Origin: Uloborus plumipes
Taxonomy: Eukaryota; Arthropoda; Arachnida; Araneae; Uloboridae
Assembly (NCBI GenBank): GCA_038373865.1
Contig: JAXGGA010002878.1
Coordinates: 48,905 to 112,904, forward strand
DNA length: 64,000 nt
Direction of reading: 5' to 3'
Shown here: positions 61,001 through 64,000 of the stretch, piece by piece
Layout: every line of letters begins with the position of its first letter
Position numbering within the stretch: position 1 is the first letter of the stretch
Translations under genes and position numbers: made by a program
The notes under the pieces: generated by a model
Database searches by the model: none
Told to the model about the DNA's origin: nothing
Seen by the model: the letters and a program-made list of their open reading frames with translations, nothing else

Positions 61001-63918
61001 ATGAAATCAGATCCCAAGAATTTAGCCTCTCTAGTTAAAAAGGTACAAAAGTGGCTATTGATTTCAAGGTGGAAAAAAGCAATTTGGTGTGCTTTATCTG
61101 TTATAAAATGTAAGTATTTGGTTTAAATTCAATGTATGAGTATTTTTACTTTTATTAAGTTACCAAAATCATTCATTTCTCATCTTTTTTTTTGCCAGAT
61201 TGTTTTGAACTTCATCCATCTACTGAAAACAATTTGGTTGTTTAGCTATTTAAAATCTAATACTTTTTAAGCCTACTTTGAATTACCGTTTTAAATAACC
61301 TTTTCATAAACTTTATTCCTTGAAACTCTACACCTTCTAAATTATGACTTTCTTATTTTGCATTTTGAATCTGTTGCAATATGTGGGGCAAAATCTATTG
61401 TTATTTAAAATACTTTTGGTTCGTTAGTTTTTATGGATATGTTTAAGTAAAGTAGGTGTTAGACTCTTTTGTGCACAGGTGCCAGTAAACTCTTATATAC
61501 ATCTGTGTTATAAGGCATTACTTTTTTTTGCCAGTCTTAACCTCTATCTTGAAATTTAGTGCATCATAAACTTTTCATAAGTTTGAGGACTTTCTCAGTT
61601 AGGAAAACCCCAAAGACTGGATTTTTTTTATTTCATATTATGCTTAGCCATACCTCATCTACATCATCCACACCTTTATAGAGAATGTTAGAATTCAGTG
61701 AATCATTTTTTACCTTGGATATTAAGATGATATTTTACCACTAGATAAAAGGAAATTGCATAATCAATTTGATTAAAGTGTTGCAAACGGATTTAAGAAC
61801 TACACTGAGGAAAAAGAGAAAAGACTAAACCTCTCTGTAGTAAATTAATATTTGACATGACACACCTTCGTGATGTGAATGAAATGCAAAGACGATAAGA
61901 GTGATTTAAAACTTCTATCAGTTTTTATAGCTTAATAAAATAAAATCAGTTTAGTTCATTAATCATCTTGAGGCATATAGTAACAAAACTAGTTTGAGAA
62001 AATGTGATGGACAATATTTTAAGACTCCAGTAAAATAGTTTTTGAAATAGAAAATATGTACTCAACTGAGTATTTACTGCAATTAAGAAAAGAAATAGTC
62101 TTTCTTCATTGGCTGTGTCATATATGTTGCAAAAATATAATGATCTTAACACTTTATATTAATTTGTTTCATTCAATGACTTTGTGTTAATCTGTTCTTA
62201 ATTTTCAGTGAAAAATAAAATCCTGTATCGTCAACAAAATCTTATTCTTATTCAGAAGAATTTCCGTATGTGCATTGCAAAACGTAAATATAAGCCAAGG
62301 TAAGCTTATAATTTTATTATCTTAGTCGAAATTTAACTTTTATTCTATTATTATAATAAATAAATGTATACATTTACAAACTAATGACAATGGTGCCATA
62401 TCTCACTTTACCAGCCGAAACTTCAGTAAATCATCGCTAACAAATCTGTTTTTGCACTTTTTAACTGTTAGGAATAACTCAAACTATGAAAATACCACCA
62501 AAATGTTGTATGTGACTTGAGAAGAATGCTAGGGAAACATTTTAGATGCTTTAACAGATCTTCAAAGATGACTGCATAGATCTTAAGTCGAGAATGGCAG
62601 AAAAGTTTTTCAAGGGCAATTAGGAAGAAGACGCAGATGAGCCCCATTCTGTATGCCCAACAAAGCCCTGGACTGACAACGATGGAAAATATTTGTATGT
62701 TTTGAAATCGGATCAGCATTCAAGCATCCGACCTGAGCAACAAAACTAATGACCCAGGATTTGCAATGCGGGAGGTCTTTTTAAAGCTTGTGCCGAAGTT
62801 ACTAAAGGAGAAACAAAATCTGGTCTGGAGCAAGACCACAGTTCTTCCCCAGACCCCAGAATTTTAATACCAGACATTAACGATCATAACTTAAGCAGTT
62901 TTAAACTATACACAGAAGAATGTCCCAACGCCAGCTCGCTTCGAGCAAGAGATAGCTTCTCATTGGGTATCTTAAAACACACACCAGCCCTATTGATCAG
63001 GCGTGACGACTCCGTATCTGACTATCATGACAAACAATGCCTGCTACTAATATACAGCACTTAAGCCGTATGTGTTCTTTTCATTTGTCAGATCAAAACT
63101 CTCAGACTGCAGACCAACCATGCGTCAGACTACCCCTACCTAGTGGCAAATTTAGTAAGCTGTTGGTATCAATTAAACCTGCACAAGGATACCGTGGAAC
63201 ATGACCAAACTATTGCAAGAATAATAAGTTAAATTTACATTTAAAACATGAGAACTTTCATTTTTTAATACTTCACAGTTATTTTATTGTAAAGAAACGA
63301 TTGCGCAGTATAGCCTGTATGGGCTCTTGTGCCAATAAATGGACTCTTGTGCCAAACCAAAGAAACAATTTGCTCATGCTTTTGAAAACGATGAGAACTA
63401 CAATGCAGGGTATAAATACTAACACTTTAGGCATTGAAATTTCGACTGCACAAGAGTATTGATGCAAGAGGTTCTTATTTTGAAACGGTTGATAGTTTGT
63501 ACAGAGTGGATCAATAAATCGGTTTTTATGAAACTATGCTCATTACTTTTATAACACACCCTTATTATATAGCATCTCAGTTCTTGAACCATTTTGCACA
63601 TACGCTATTTTTATTTATTTATTAGTCTATTTAATTTATGTACTTTTTCTCTTCATACAAAAATTAAATCCACTCGTTTGAATGTTTAATTATTGTTGGT
63701 GTTCATATTTGTAGTCAAATATTTTTAGTGTATTTTCCTCAAAATACTTTTAATTTGATTTAAACAGGTACTCCTGCATTATCAAAGTGCGTAAATTGTG
63801 TGACAGATTGAATTCGATGTCGGAAGTTGTTGCTATGCTGAAAAGAGATAAGGAGAAATCTTTTGCCGAAATCAAGACTGTTGAAACTAATATGAAGAAT
63901 TTTATTCAACAAATCAAA
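14427..63918 (+). CDS. Myo6: unconventional myosin VI (18 exons, 3' end outside window)
   Basis: An actin-based motor of the myosin VI class, the one class known to walk toward the actin minus end; in animals it serves endocytosis, vesicle tethering and epithelial or sperm morphogenesis. Join: 14427-14543, 16635-16704, 23897-23970, 29934-30063, 36172-36336, 37008-37109, 37215-37372, 45714-45879, 46017-46260, 49159-49316, 50867-50958, 53879-53951, 57298-57521, 58755-59049, 59132-59262, 60902-61109, 62209-62299, 63768-63918. All junctions keep frame (883 codons). P-loop GESGAGKT is at 151-158, switch [11 protein letters not shown] at 201-210, switch II DIAGFE at 457-462, actin-interface RCIKPN in exon 14, SH1-region CSGM at the exon 14/15 join, converter and reverse-gear insert at about 734-812, IQ motif at about 811-833. 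A Thr (T406) sits at the TEDS position. Insert 1 has the same length as in vertebrates. The tail and stop codon lie to the right. Assignment is by remembered similarity to animal MYO6. Confidence 0.95.
14945..15168. mobile_element. pogo/Tigger-like fragment in intron 1
   Basis: It begins TACAGTCAACTCTTGATAAC, the kind of terminus seen in pogo-group MITEs (TA, then CAGT). The matching right end is absent, so it is truncated. Non-coding. Confidence 0.45.
15268..16367. mobile_element. 1.1-kb hAT-like element in intron 1
   Basis: Its ends CAGGGGTCTAGCC and GGGCAGACCCCTG are inverted copies with two mismatches. Both flanks carry repeats of 'TTCACAAAA'. No clean 8-bp duplication is visible, so the boundaries may be decayed. 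An unrelated segment with GTGTATAAGCCCGTAATTTT words (15421-15560) is nested. No transposase frame. Confidence 0.5.
16635..16704 (+). CDS. Myo6: myosin VI coding exon 2
   Basis: 70 nt with acceptor ATTTTAG and donor ACT|GTAAGA. It encodes [20 protein letters not shown] and DDN, ending one base into a Cys codon. The DVDDNC words match the DVEDNC block that ends the N-terminal part of myosin VI. Confidence 0.9.
16783..17592 (+). mobile_element. pogo/Tigger-like element with decayed transposase tail
   Basis: The termini CAGTGAAACTT and AAGTTTCACTG are perfect inverted repeats bordered by TA (16781-16782 and 17593-17594), with GCGACCACC subterminal motifs. Near 17138-17330 a broken frame ([14 protein letters not shown], then [20 protein letters not shown]) looks like the acidic C-terminal tail of a pogo-group transposase; in-frame stops and the missing catalytic domain make it non-autonomous. 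It lies in intron 2. Confidence 0.75.
17855..18075. mobile_element. piggyBac-like MITE
   Basis: The ends are perfect 11-bp inverted repeats CCCATTAATGC and GCATTAATGGG, flanked by TTAA (17851-17854 and 18076-18079), the piggyBac pattern. 221 bp, non-coding, in intron 2. Confidence 0.8.
18700..18776. mobile_element. hAT end fragment
   Basis: GGGCCCCTGAAAATATTAAG, then GGTAATCAGGCCCTG: the right-end signature of the CAGGGCCTGATTA family seen at 1968 and 3098. The left end is not present. Confidence 0.4.
18777..19135. repeat. dispersed repeat with CTTGGCGA motifs
   Basis: A (TATG)-rich start, then GTCGTTGTATAACTCAAAAA, TTGTGCACCTCCCCTTGTGG and several copies of 'CTTGGCGA' and 'GGTCGCCAAG'. It has the look of a dispersed arthropod repeat, but I cannot name the family and see no protein. 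Confidence 0.35.
19571..19826 (+). mobile_element. short Helitron-like element
   Basis: It begins A|TCTACTTATATTAAAAACTG and ends with a GC hairpin (near GCGCCCATGCAACGCCGGGC) followed about ten bases later by TTAG|T, close to the Helitron 3' CTRR|T. Internal GCGAGCCGCCTTGGTGGCGAG matches the large copies at 7874 and 26068. A second identical 5' end at 19176 suggests another truncated copy just upstream. Confidence 0.6.
20715..21660. mobile_element. element with inverted AAAATGGTACAAATCA ends
   Basis: GGGTAATTCCAGCCAAAATG, then GTACAAATCA near 20720-20750; the reverse complement GATTTGTACCATTTTCGCTG lies near 21627-21647. 'GTAACAGAGT(G/A)GACA' occurs twice inside. It resembles the GGGTCATTCCAT element at 50124-50733 in style. 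Ends are eroded. In intron 2. Confidence 0.45.
22420..22600. repeat. CCGGATA-rich array, probable hAT terminus
   Basis: More than ten overlapping copies of CCGGATA and GGATATCC with GGTATCC variants, ending GATATCCGGTCCATGCCT. Dense GGATATCC arrays next to a CATGCCT end are familiar from hAT element termini. The partner end is not seen. Confidence 0.45.
23897..23970 (+). CDS. Myo6: myosin VI coding exon 3
   Basis: 74 nt with acceptor TTTTCAG and donor TAT|GTAAGT. It encodes [20 protein letters not shown], the conserved LNEA.LL.N...RY motor segment. The preceding intron is 7.2 kb. Confidence 0.95.
24715..24795 (-). pseudogene. tRNA-Leu-like pseudogene, degenerate
   Basis: The minus strand shows GCGAGTGGTCTAAGG (A-box like) and GAGTTCGAACTC (B-box like) with a variable arm TTCTCGACTGAGAG. 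The anticodon stem is not paired well. Not functional. Confidence 0.5.
24858..24940 (-). pseudogene. tRNA-Leu(CAA) pseudogene
   Basis: 83 nt on the minus strand. The D-arm is GGCCGAG...CTAAGG, the anticodon stem CCAGA/TCTGG has loop TTCAAGC (anticodon CAA), the long class II variable arm is TTCTCGAATGAGAG, and the T-loop TTCGAAT is intact. The acceptor stem has one mismatch and a G-T pair, and the T-stem is broken (ATGGG against CAGAC), so it is a pseudogene or the head of a SINE. Confidence 0.6.
26962..27944. mobile_element. TIR element CAGGGTGTCCGC with 6-bp target duplication
   Basis: The left end is CAGGGTGTCCGCGCA and the right end GAGCAGATACCCTG, imperfect inverted copies. Both ends carry GGAAAGTCA(G)GGA words. 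The flanking repeat GAAATA (26956-26961, 27945-27950) matches the uninterrupted neighbouring Helitron unit (GAAATAAA), so a 6-bp duplication is well supported. A poly-T tract lies at about 27820-27870. Superfamily not assigned. Confidence 0.65.
28456..29214. mobile_element. TTAA-target DNA transposon (Kolobok or piggyBac type)
   Basis: The ends GGGGTCTAGTACCCTTT and AAAGGGTACTAGACCCC form a 17-bp perfect inverted repeat flanked by TTAA (28452-28455 and 29215-29218). The neighbouring tandem units show the empty site CTTTAATTTAAAATGG. 759 bp, no recognisable protein. Confidence 0.8.
29525..29788. repeat. inverted repeat, 101-nt arms, 62-nt loop
   Basis: The arms 29525-29625 and 29688-29788 are nearly identical when inverted (one mismatch seen near 29594). 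It ends 145 bp upstream of exon 4. No target duplication or protein is evident. Confidence 0.8.
29934..30063 (+). CDS. Myo6: myosin VI coding exon 4
   Basis: 130 nt with acceptor TAATTGCAG and donor ATAG|GTATTG. It encodes [13 protein letters not shown], then the [15 protein letters not shown] and PPHIFAI words, all class-typical. Confidence 0.97.
31070..31165. repeat. dispersed CCGTCT repeat, copy 1
   Basis: TGCAAGACCTTCCGTCT, AAGACGGATTTCCGTCTT, CGAAAT..C.GAGACGGA and GGGACGGAAA recur almost unchanged at 47024-47117, in the same orientation. The CCGTCT/AGACGG words can fold on one another. Family unknown. Confidence 0.6.
32497..32656. mobile_element. 160-bp MITE with CCGTATTTTTCGCC ends
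   Basis: CCGTATTTTTCGCCGCATAA and the inverted TTATCCGGCGAAAAATGCGG enclose it, bordered by TA on both sides (32495-32496 and 32657-32658), suggesting a Tc1/mariner-pogo type MITE. The middle contains a GTGCCTGCGT/ACGCAGGCAC hairpin (about 32556-32580). In intron 4. Confidence 0.7.
33470..34342. mobile_element. repeat with TAAGTCGACCCCC ends, internal tandem duplication
   Basis: ATGTAAGTCGACCCCCCTAC on the left and CTCGACTTATACGCGAGTAC with CATACGGTA on the right are inverted words. Inside, a ~155-bp unit (GATGCACTGAACATTCGTGT, GTTGTTATTCTTTTTCA, GCGATCGCGATTTTTGTAA) is present twice, from about 33580 and 33740. No protein. Confidence 0.5.
34590..34660. repeat. G-run repeat end shared with 47860-47925
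   Basis: A G-run of about 16, then TTTTCCGTCTTGAACAAATC and ACTTGCACCCATGG; the same sentence, diverged, occurs at 47860-47925 after a G-rich tract. Probably the end of the family described at 4290-5640. Confidence 0.4.
35311..35382 (-). ncRNA. hammerhead ribozyme copy, cleavage site deleted
   Basis: The inverted partner keeps stem I, CTGAGGA, stem II GTCC/GGAC (with a better G-C closing pair than the + strand copy) and GAA. Compared with the + strand copy it lacks seven bases after ACTG, which removes the stem III partner and the cleavage nucleotide. It should be inactive. Confidence 0.75.
35678..35756 (+). ncRNA. type I hammerhead ribozyme
   Basis: All invariant parts are visible in order. 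Stem I is AGCTCGATCA (35678-35687) with TGATCGAGCT (35747-35756), plus TCCTGA (35696-35701) with TCAGGA (35736-35741), separated by an internal loop. Core CTGAGGA (CUGANGA) is at 35702-35708; stem II is GTCC/GGAT with loop AGAATAA (35709-35723); core GAA is at 35724-35726; a very short stem III is ACTG/CAGT (35727-35734); the cleavage nucleotide is C at 35735. The 10.1-11.1 pair is a G-U wobble. The very short, self-complementary stem III is typical of metazoan retrozyme ribozymes, which may work as dimers. Predicted self-cleavage after 35735. Confidence 0.85.
36172..36336 (+). CDS. Myo6: myosin VI coding exon 5 (P-loop)
   Basis: 165 nt with acceptor TTTATTTAG and donor GTTG|GTAATA. It carries the Walker A/P-loop [10 protein letters not shown] (residues 151-160), followed by [13 protein letters not shown]. 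Confidence 0.97.
37008..37109 (+). CDS. Myo6: myosin VI coding exon 6 (switch I)
   Basis: 102 nt with acceptor CTTTTAG and donor GCAA|GTATTG. It encodes [20 protein letters not shown] and [12 protein letters not shown], containing switch I. The following intron is only 105 bp and has no stop in frame (see findings). Confidence 0.95.
37215..37372 (+). CDS. Myo6: myosin VI coding exon 7
   Basis: 158 nt with acceptor TTTTCAG and donor CAA|GTAAGT. It encodes [19 protein letters not shown] and the [13 protein letters not shown] block of the upper 50-kDa subdomain. An alternative AG 7 nt upstream (CTTCCAG) would break the frame. Confidence 0.95.
37680..37765. mobile_element. pogo/Tigger-like end fragment
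   Basis: TACAGTGAAACTTCTCTTTA then TCGACCACT: the left end of the family whose longer copy is at 16783-17592. The right end is missing. In intron 7. Confidence 0.5.
38640..39520 (-). pseudogene. mariner transposase pseudogene
   Basis: On the minus strand, broken pieces of a mariner-family transposase appear in order: a [10 protein letters not shown] segment near 39440 (helix-turn-helix region), ETWVPR near 38960, the [11 protein letters not shown] block near 38830 (around the second catalytic Asp) and [15 protein letters not shown] near 38720. Stops and frame changes separate them, so it is dead. Terminal repeats were not located. In intron 7. Confidence 0.7.
39914..39995. repeat. poly-A followed by (AT)n microsatellite
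   Basis: About 25 A residues, then about 28 AT units. Confidence 0.95.
40486..40962 (-). pseudogene. Penelope-like reverse transcriptase fragment, minus copy
   Basis: 158 codons open from [11 protein letters not shown] through the catalytic YIDDLL and the FLDINI block, ending early in LKNKLFLF because of the deletion relative to the + copy. At the run before SQNQKFF it has seven A/T bases and stays in frame, unlike the + copy. 5'-truncated, so not a full protein. Confidence 0.65.
41400..42293 (+). pseudogene. Penelope-like element ORF, N-terminal part
   Basis: 297 open codons. Visible blocks are [52 protein letters not shown] and [10 protein letters not shown], matching the region preceding and opening the RT domain in Penelope-like proteins. 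Around 42222-42235 the frame shifts, since [16 protein letters not shown] continues in the next frame. The ATG at 41400 is only the first one in the fragment; the true N-terminus is missing. Confidence 0.65.
42294..43136 (+). pseudogene. Penelope-like reverse transcriptase, C-terminal part, broken
   Basis: It continues the [12 protein letters not shown] near 42425, [16 protein letters not shown] near 42612, RYIDDLL near 42717 and FLDINI near 42838, ending FNNDFASL with stop at about 43134. Breaks: TGA at 42524-42526 where the minus copy has TGG, and a run of eight A at 42800-42807 where the minus copy has seven, causing a frameshift. Confidence 0.6.
43721..44609. repeat. ~890-bp palindrome with no spacer
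   Basis: The arms 43721-44167 and 44168-44609 are almost identical when inverted, with a few indels and substitutions; the centre is CCCAAAA|TTTTGGG. It starts about 60 bp after the Penelope-like element and ends in a (TA)n tract (44606-44628). No protein. It could be a foldback element, an inverted duplication, or an assembly artefact. Confidence 0.85.
44829..44907. mobile_element. pogo/Tigger-like right-end fragment
   Basis: GTGAGAGGTTGCTATGTAGA, then GTGGTCTCTC and ATTTTCACTGTA: the right terminus of a CAGTGAAA family, without a left end. Confidence 0.4.
45342..45586. mobile_element. MITE with CTGTAC(C/T)TCAGAACCAGA ends
   Basis: The left CTGTACCTCAGAACCAGA and right TCTGGTTCTGAAGTACAG are inverted with one mismatch. 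245 bp, non-coding. It preserves ATTTAGCA once (45470-45477), the site into which a hAT element jumped in its relative at 6518-9701. It lies 127 bp upstream of exon 8. Confidence 0.8.
45714..45879 (+). CDS. Myo6: myosin VI coding exon 8 (insert 1 region)
   Basis: 166 nt with acceptor TTTTTGCAG and donor ATGG|GTAAGT. It encodes [19 protein letters not shown], a Ser-rich stretch, then [10 protein letters not shown]. This covers insert 1, the myosin VI-specific insertion near the nucleotide pocket; from CTQYF to DD..NF the length equals the vertebrate form although the sequence differs. The preceding intron of 8.3 kb is the largest in the window. Confidence 0.95.
46017..46260 (+). CDS. Myo6: myosin VI coding exon 9 (GC donor)
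   Basis: 244 nt with acceptor TTTCTAG. It encodes [20 protein letters not shown] through GGAKGTIY. The only donor that restores frame and protein length is TACAT|GCAAGT, a GC-AG intron; the GT two codons later would shift the next exon out of frame. The TEDS-position Thr is at its end. Confidence 0.93.
46580..46865. repeat. degenerate tandem-repeat family, second locus
   Basis: C-run, then units with ACTTCAGCTTCAAAGAATTC, ATGGGAGAGGGCC and AACTATGTTTTTTAAAC, like the units at 4290-5640. In intron 9. Confidence 0.45.
47024..47117. repeat. dispersed CCGTCT repeat, copy 2
   Basis: Same words in the same order as 31070-31165 (GCAAGACCTTCCGTCT, AAGACGGATTTCCGTCTT, GGGACGGAAAA). Confidence 0.6.
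47290..47925. repeat. degenerate tandem-repeat family, third locus
   Basis: Repeated blocks with AAACTTGGATTTCAAAAATT, CAACTTCGATTTCATAGAAC and GAACTTCAATTTTTAAACAT, with C- and G-runs at about 47338-47350, 47490-47507 and 47709-47716. It ends ACTTGCACCCATGG like 34640-34655. Confidence 0.5.
49159..49316 (+). CDS. Myo6: myosin VI coding exon 10 (switch II start)
   Basis: 158 nt with acceptor TTCTGTAG and donor TTTG|GTATGT. It encodes [20 protein letters not shown] and ends [11 protein letters not shown], the first residues of switch II. Confidence 0.97.
50124..50733. mobile_element. TIR element GGGTCATTCCAT, TA-rich target
   Basis: GGGTCATTCCAT and ATGGAATGACCC are perfect 12-bp inverted ends within ATATA flanks. 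'GTTACGTTAGTCAC' and 'GTTACATTAGTCACC' words recur inside. About 610 bp, non-coding. In intron 10. Confidence 0.7.
50867..50958 (+). CDS. Myo6: myosin VI coding exon 11 (relay helix)
   Basis: 92 nt with acceptor TTCTTTAG and donor GAA|GTAAGC. It encodes [20 protein letters not shown] and [11 protein letters not shown], the end of switch II and the relay helix. Confidence 0.97.
51620..53878. other. intron 11 body, no gene recognised
   Basis: AT-rich. An open frame of 103 codons at 52835-53146 has no similarity I recognise. From 52850 to 53750 the composition is slightly richer, as in decayed transposon coding sequence, but no motif supports a call. Confidence 0.35.
53879..53951 (+). CDS. Myo6: myosin VI coding exon 12
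   Basis: 73 nt with acceptor TTAAACAG and donor ATAG|GTAAAT. It encodes [20 protein letters not shown] then QDCI, matching the YVDNQDCI block of class VI. Confidence 0.95.
54300..54835 (-). pseudogene. decayed transposon-associated ORF of unknown class
   Basis: Minus-strand frames contain [40 protein letters not shown], then after breaks [52 protein letters not shown] recall the same set of words from many arthropod repeat-derived hypothetical proteins, but I cannot name the family. Frame changes near 54450-54640 show it is dead. In intron 12. Confidence 0.5.
55720..56300 (-). pseudogene. hAT transposase C-terminal remnant
   Basis: The minus strand shows [42 protein letters not shown], and [20 protein letters not shown] then [11 protein letters not shown]. 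The IP.SA.SERNWS.FG..H...RN block is the hAT dimerisation region. Stops interrupt it. In intron 12. Confidence 0.65.
56550..56745. repeat. degenerate (AATG/AATA)n tract
   Basis: Many ATGAATGAATAA and GAATAAATAA words with interruptions, in intron 12. Confidence 0.7.
57298..57521 (+). CDS. Myo6: myosin VI coding exon 13
   Basis: 224 nt with acceptor ACTTGCAG and donor ACA|GTAAGT. It encodes [20 protein letters not shown], the [12 protein letters not shown] block and [12 protein letters not shown]. Confidence 0.97.
58111..58134. repeat. (AACC)n microsatellite
   Basis: About six CAAC/AACC units in intron 13. Confidence 0.9.
58755..59049 (+). CDS. Myo6: myosin VI coding exon 14 (actin interface)
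   Basis: 295 nt with acceptor TTATTGTAG and donor TCAG|GTATAA. It encodes [20 protein letters not shown], loop 2 ([11 protein letters not shown]), the [12 protein letters not shown] helix, then FVRCIKPNF and MQLRCS. The following intron is only 82 bp. Confidence 0.97.
59132..59262 (+). CDS. Myo6: myosin VI coding exon 15 (SH1 helix)
   Basis: 131 nt with acceptor TTTCTAG and donor AAG|GTAACT. It encodes [39 protein letters not shown] and CK, the SH1 helix and entry to the converter. Confidence 0.97.
59417..59459. repeat. 43-nt perfect palindrome
   Basis: ACAAATTCATACATAATATG... is perfectly inverted around 59438 (21-nt arms, 1-nt centre). In intron 15. Confidence 0.85.
59631..60506. mobile_element. 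eroded pogo-like element in intron 15
   Basis: TAGTAGAGTCTGAAAAATCC on the left and GGATTTTTGAGACTCCACTG with TA on the right are imperfect inverted ends. A TTAA-type MITE (60143-60374) is nested. No transposase is recognisable. Confidence 0.5.
60143..60374. mobile_element. piggyBac-like MITE, nested
   Basis: The ends CCTTTAGGAGCCGGGCGG and (inverted) CCTTTTGAATCCGGGCTG match at 14 of 18 positions and are flanked by TTAA (60139-60142 and 60375-60378). 232 bp, non-coding. Confidence 0.75.
60902..61109 (+). CDS. Myo6: myosin VI coding exon 16 (converter and reverse gear)
   Basis: 208 nt with acceptor CCATACAG and donor AAAT|GTAAGT. It encodes the converter ([20 protein letters not shown]) followed by [20 protein letters not shown]. 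The latter is the class-specific insert 2, which redirects the lever arm and binds calmodulin in studied myosin VI proteins. This is the strongest class assignment in the gene. Confidence 0.98.
62209..62299 (+). CDS. Myo6: myosin VI coding exon 17 (IQ motif)
   Basis: 91 nt with acceptor ATTTTCAG and donor CAAG|GTAAGC. It encodes [20 protein letters not shown] then [23 protein letters not shown] fits an IQ motif (IQxxxRxxxxxR/K), a calmodulin-type light-chain site. Confidence 0.95.
62480..63240. other. GC-richer unexplained segment of intron 17
   Basis: It contrasts with the surrounding AT-rich intron. Both strands hold only short frames. Possibly a decayed retroelement or LTR, but no motif or terminal repeat supports this. 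Confidence 0.3.
63768..63918 (+). CDS. Myo6: myosin VI coding exon 18 (post-IQ helices)
   Basis: 151 nt with acceptor TTTAAACAG and donor AAA|GTAAAT. It encodes [20 protein letters not shown] then LKRDKEKSF and [10 protein letters not shown], the start of the charged helical lever-arm extension. The gene continues past the window. Confidence 0.9.
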
Positions 63919-64000
63919 GTAAATGAGGTTTCTTGTTCTAACATAATTTCTTGAATAAGCACATGTTCATTGATCGTAATTTTAATACATTTTTTTTTGA

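Noticed and set aside
1..64000. CRISPR arrays, bacterial operons, Shine-Dalgarno sites
   Set aside because: Spliced exons, GT-AG introns and eukaryotic transposons show this is animal nuclear DNA; repeats here are transposon or satellite type.

Overview
This is a eukaryotic, AT-rich, intron- and transposon-dense window. Intron sizes, repeat content and the protein suggest an arthropod, most likely an arachnid; that is an inference from style, not a proof. One host gene is clear: an unconventional myosin VI (MYO6/jaguar type) on the + strand. Its 18 recognisable coding exons lie between 14427 and 63918, all splice in phase (2649 nt, 883 codons), and the gene runs off the right edge. They encode the N-terminus, the whole motor (P-loop, switch I, switch II, relay, SH1 region), the converter with the myosin VI 'reverse gear' insert, one IQ motif and the start of the post-IQ helical extension. 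The adaptor-binding tail lies beyond the window.

Layout. 1-1967: mostly featureless DNA, with one GC-richer stretch (1050-1385) that could be the last exon and 3' UTR of an upstream gene. 1968-11450: a transposon graveyard with precise nesting: hAT-type elements with 8-bp target duplications, a Harbinger-type MITE, an element with GGGAGACTTGACCC ends, a degenerate ~110-bp tandem repeat, a large inverted repeat, and a MITE split by a 2.7-kb hAT element that itself holds a Helitron. 11451-14426: quieter DNA upstream of the myosin start, with a CRE/E-box pair and a possible 5' UTR exon. 14427-63918: myosin VI exons separated by introns of 82 bp to 8.3 kb. The introns carry pogo/Tigger, mariner, hAT, TTAA-type and Helitron elements, tRNA-Leu-derived repeats, a head-to-head Penelope-like retroelement, an ~890-bp palindrome with no spacer, and a small repeat unit with an inverted partner.

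The most notable find is in intron 4. The repeat at 35287-35824 has 11-bp direct repeats at its ends and contains a complete type I hammerhead ribozyme (35678-35756), which fits a retrozyme, the small non-coding circular-RNA retroelement thought to be moved by Penelope-like machinery. A Penelope-like element lies about 4 kb downstream in intron 7. Four other loci in the window share the same inverted (head-to-head) architecture, and one (6120-6351) has 16-bp direct repeats and a weaker hammerhead-like core.

The mobile elements do not form a pathway with the host gene. They explain its size. Two gene-structure oddities deserve notice: a GC-AG intron (intron 9) and a 105-bp, stop-free, frame-preserving intron (intron 6).
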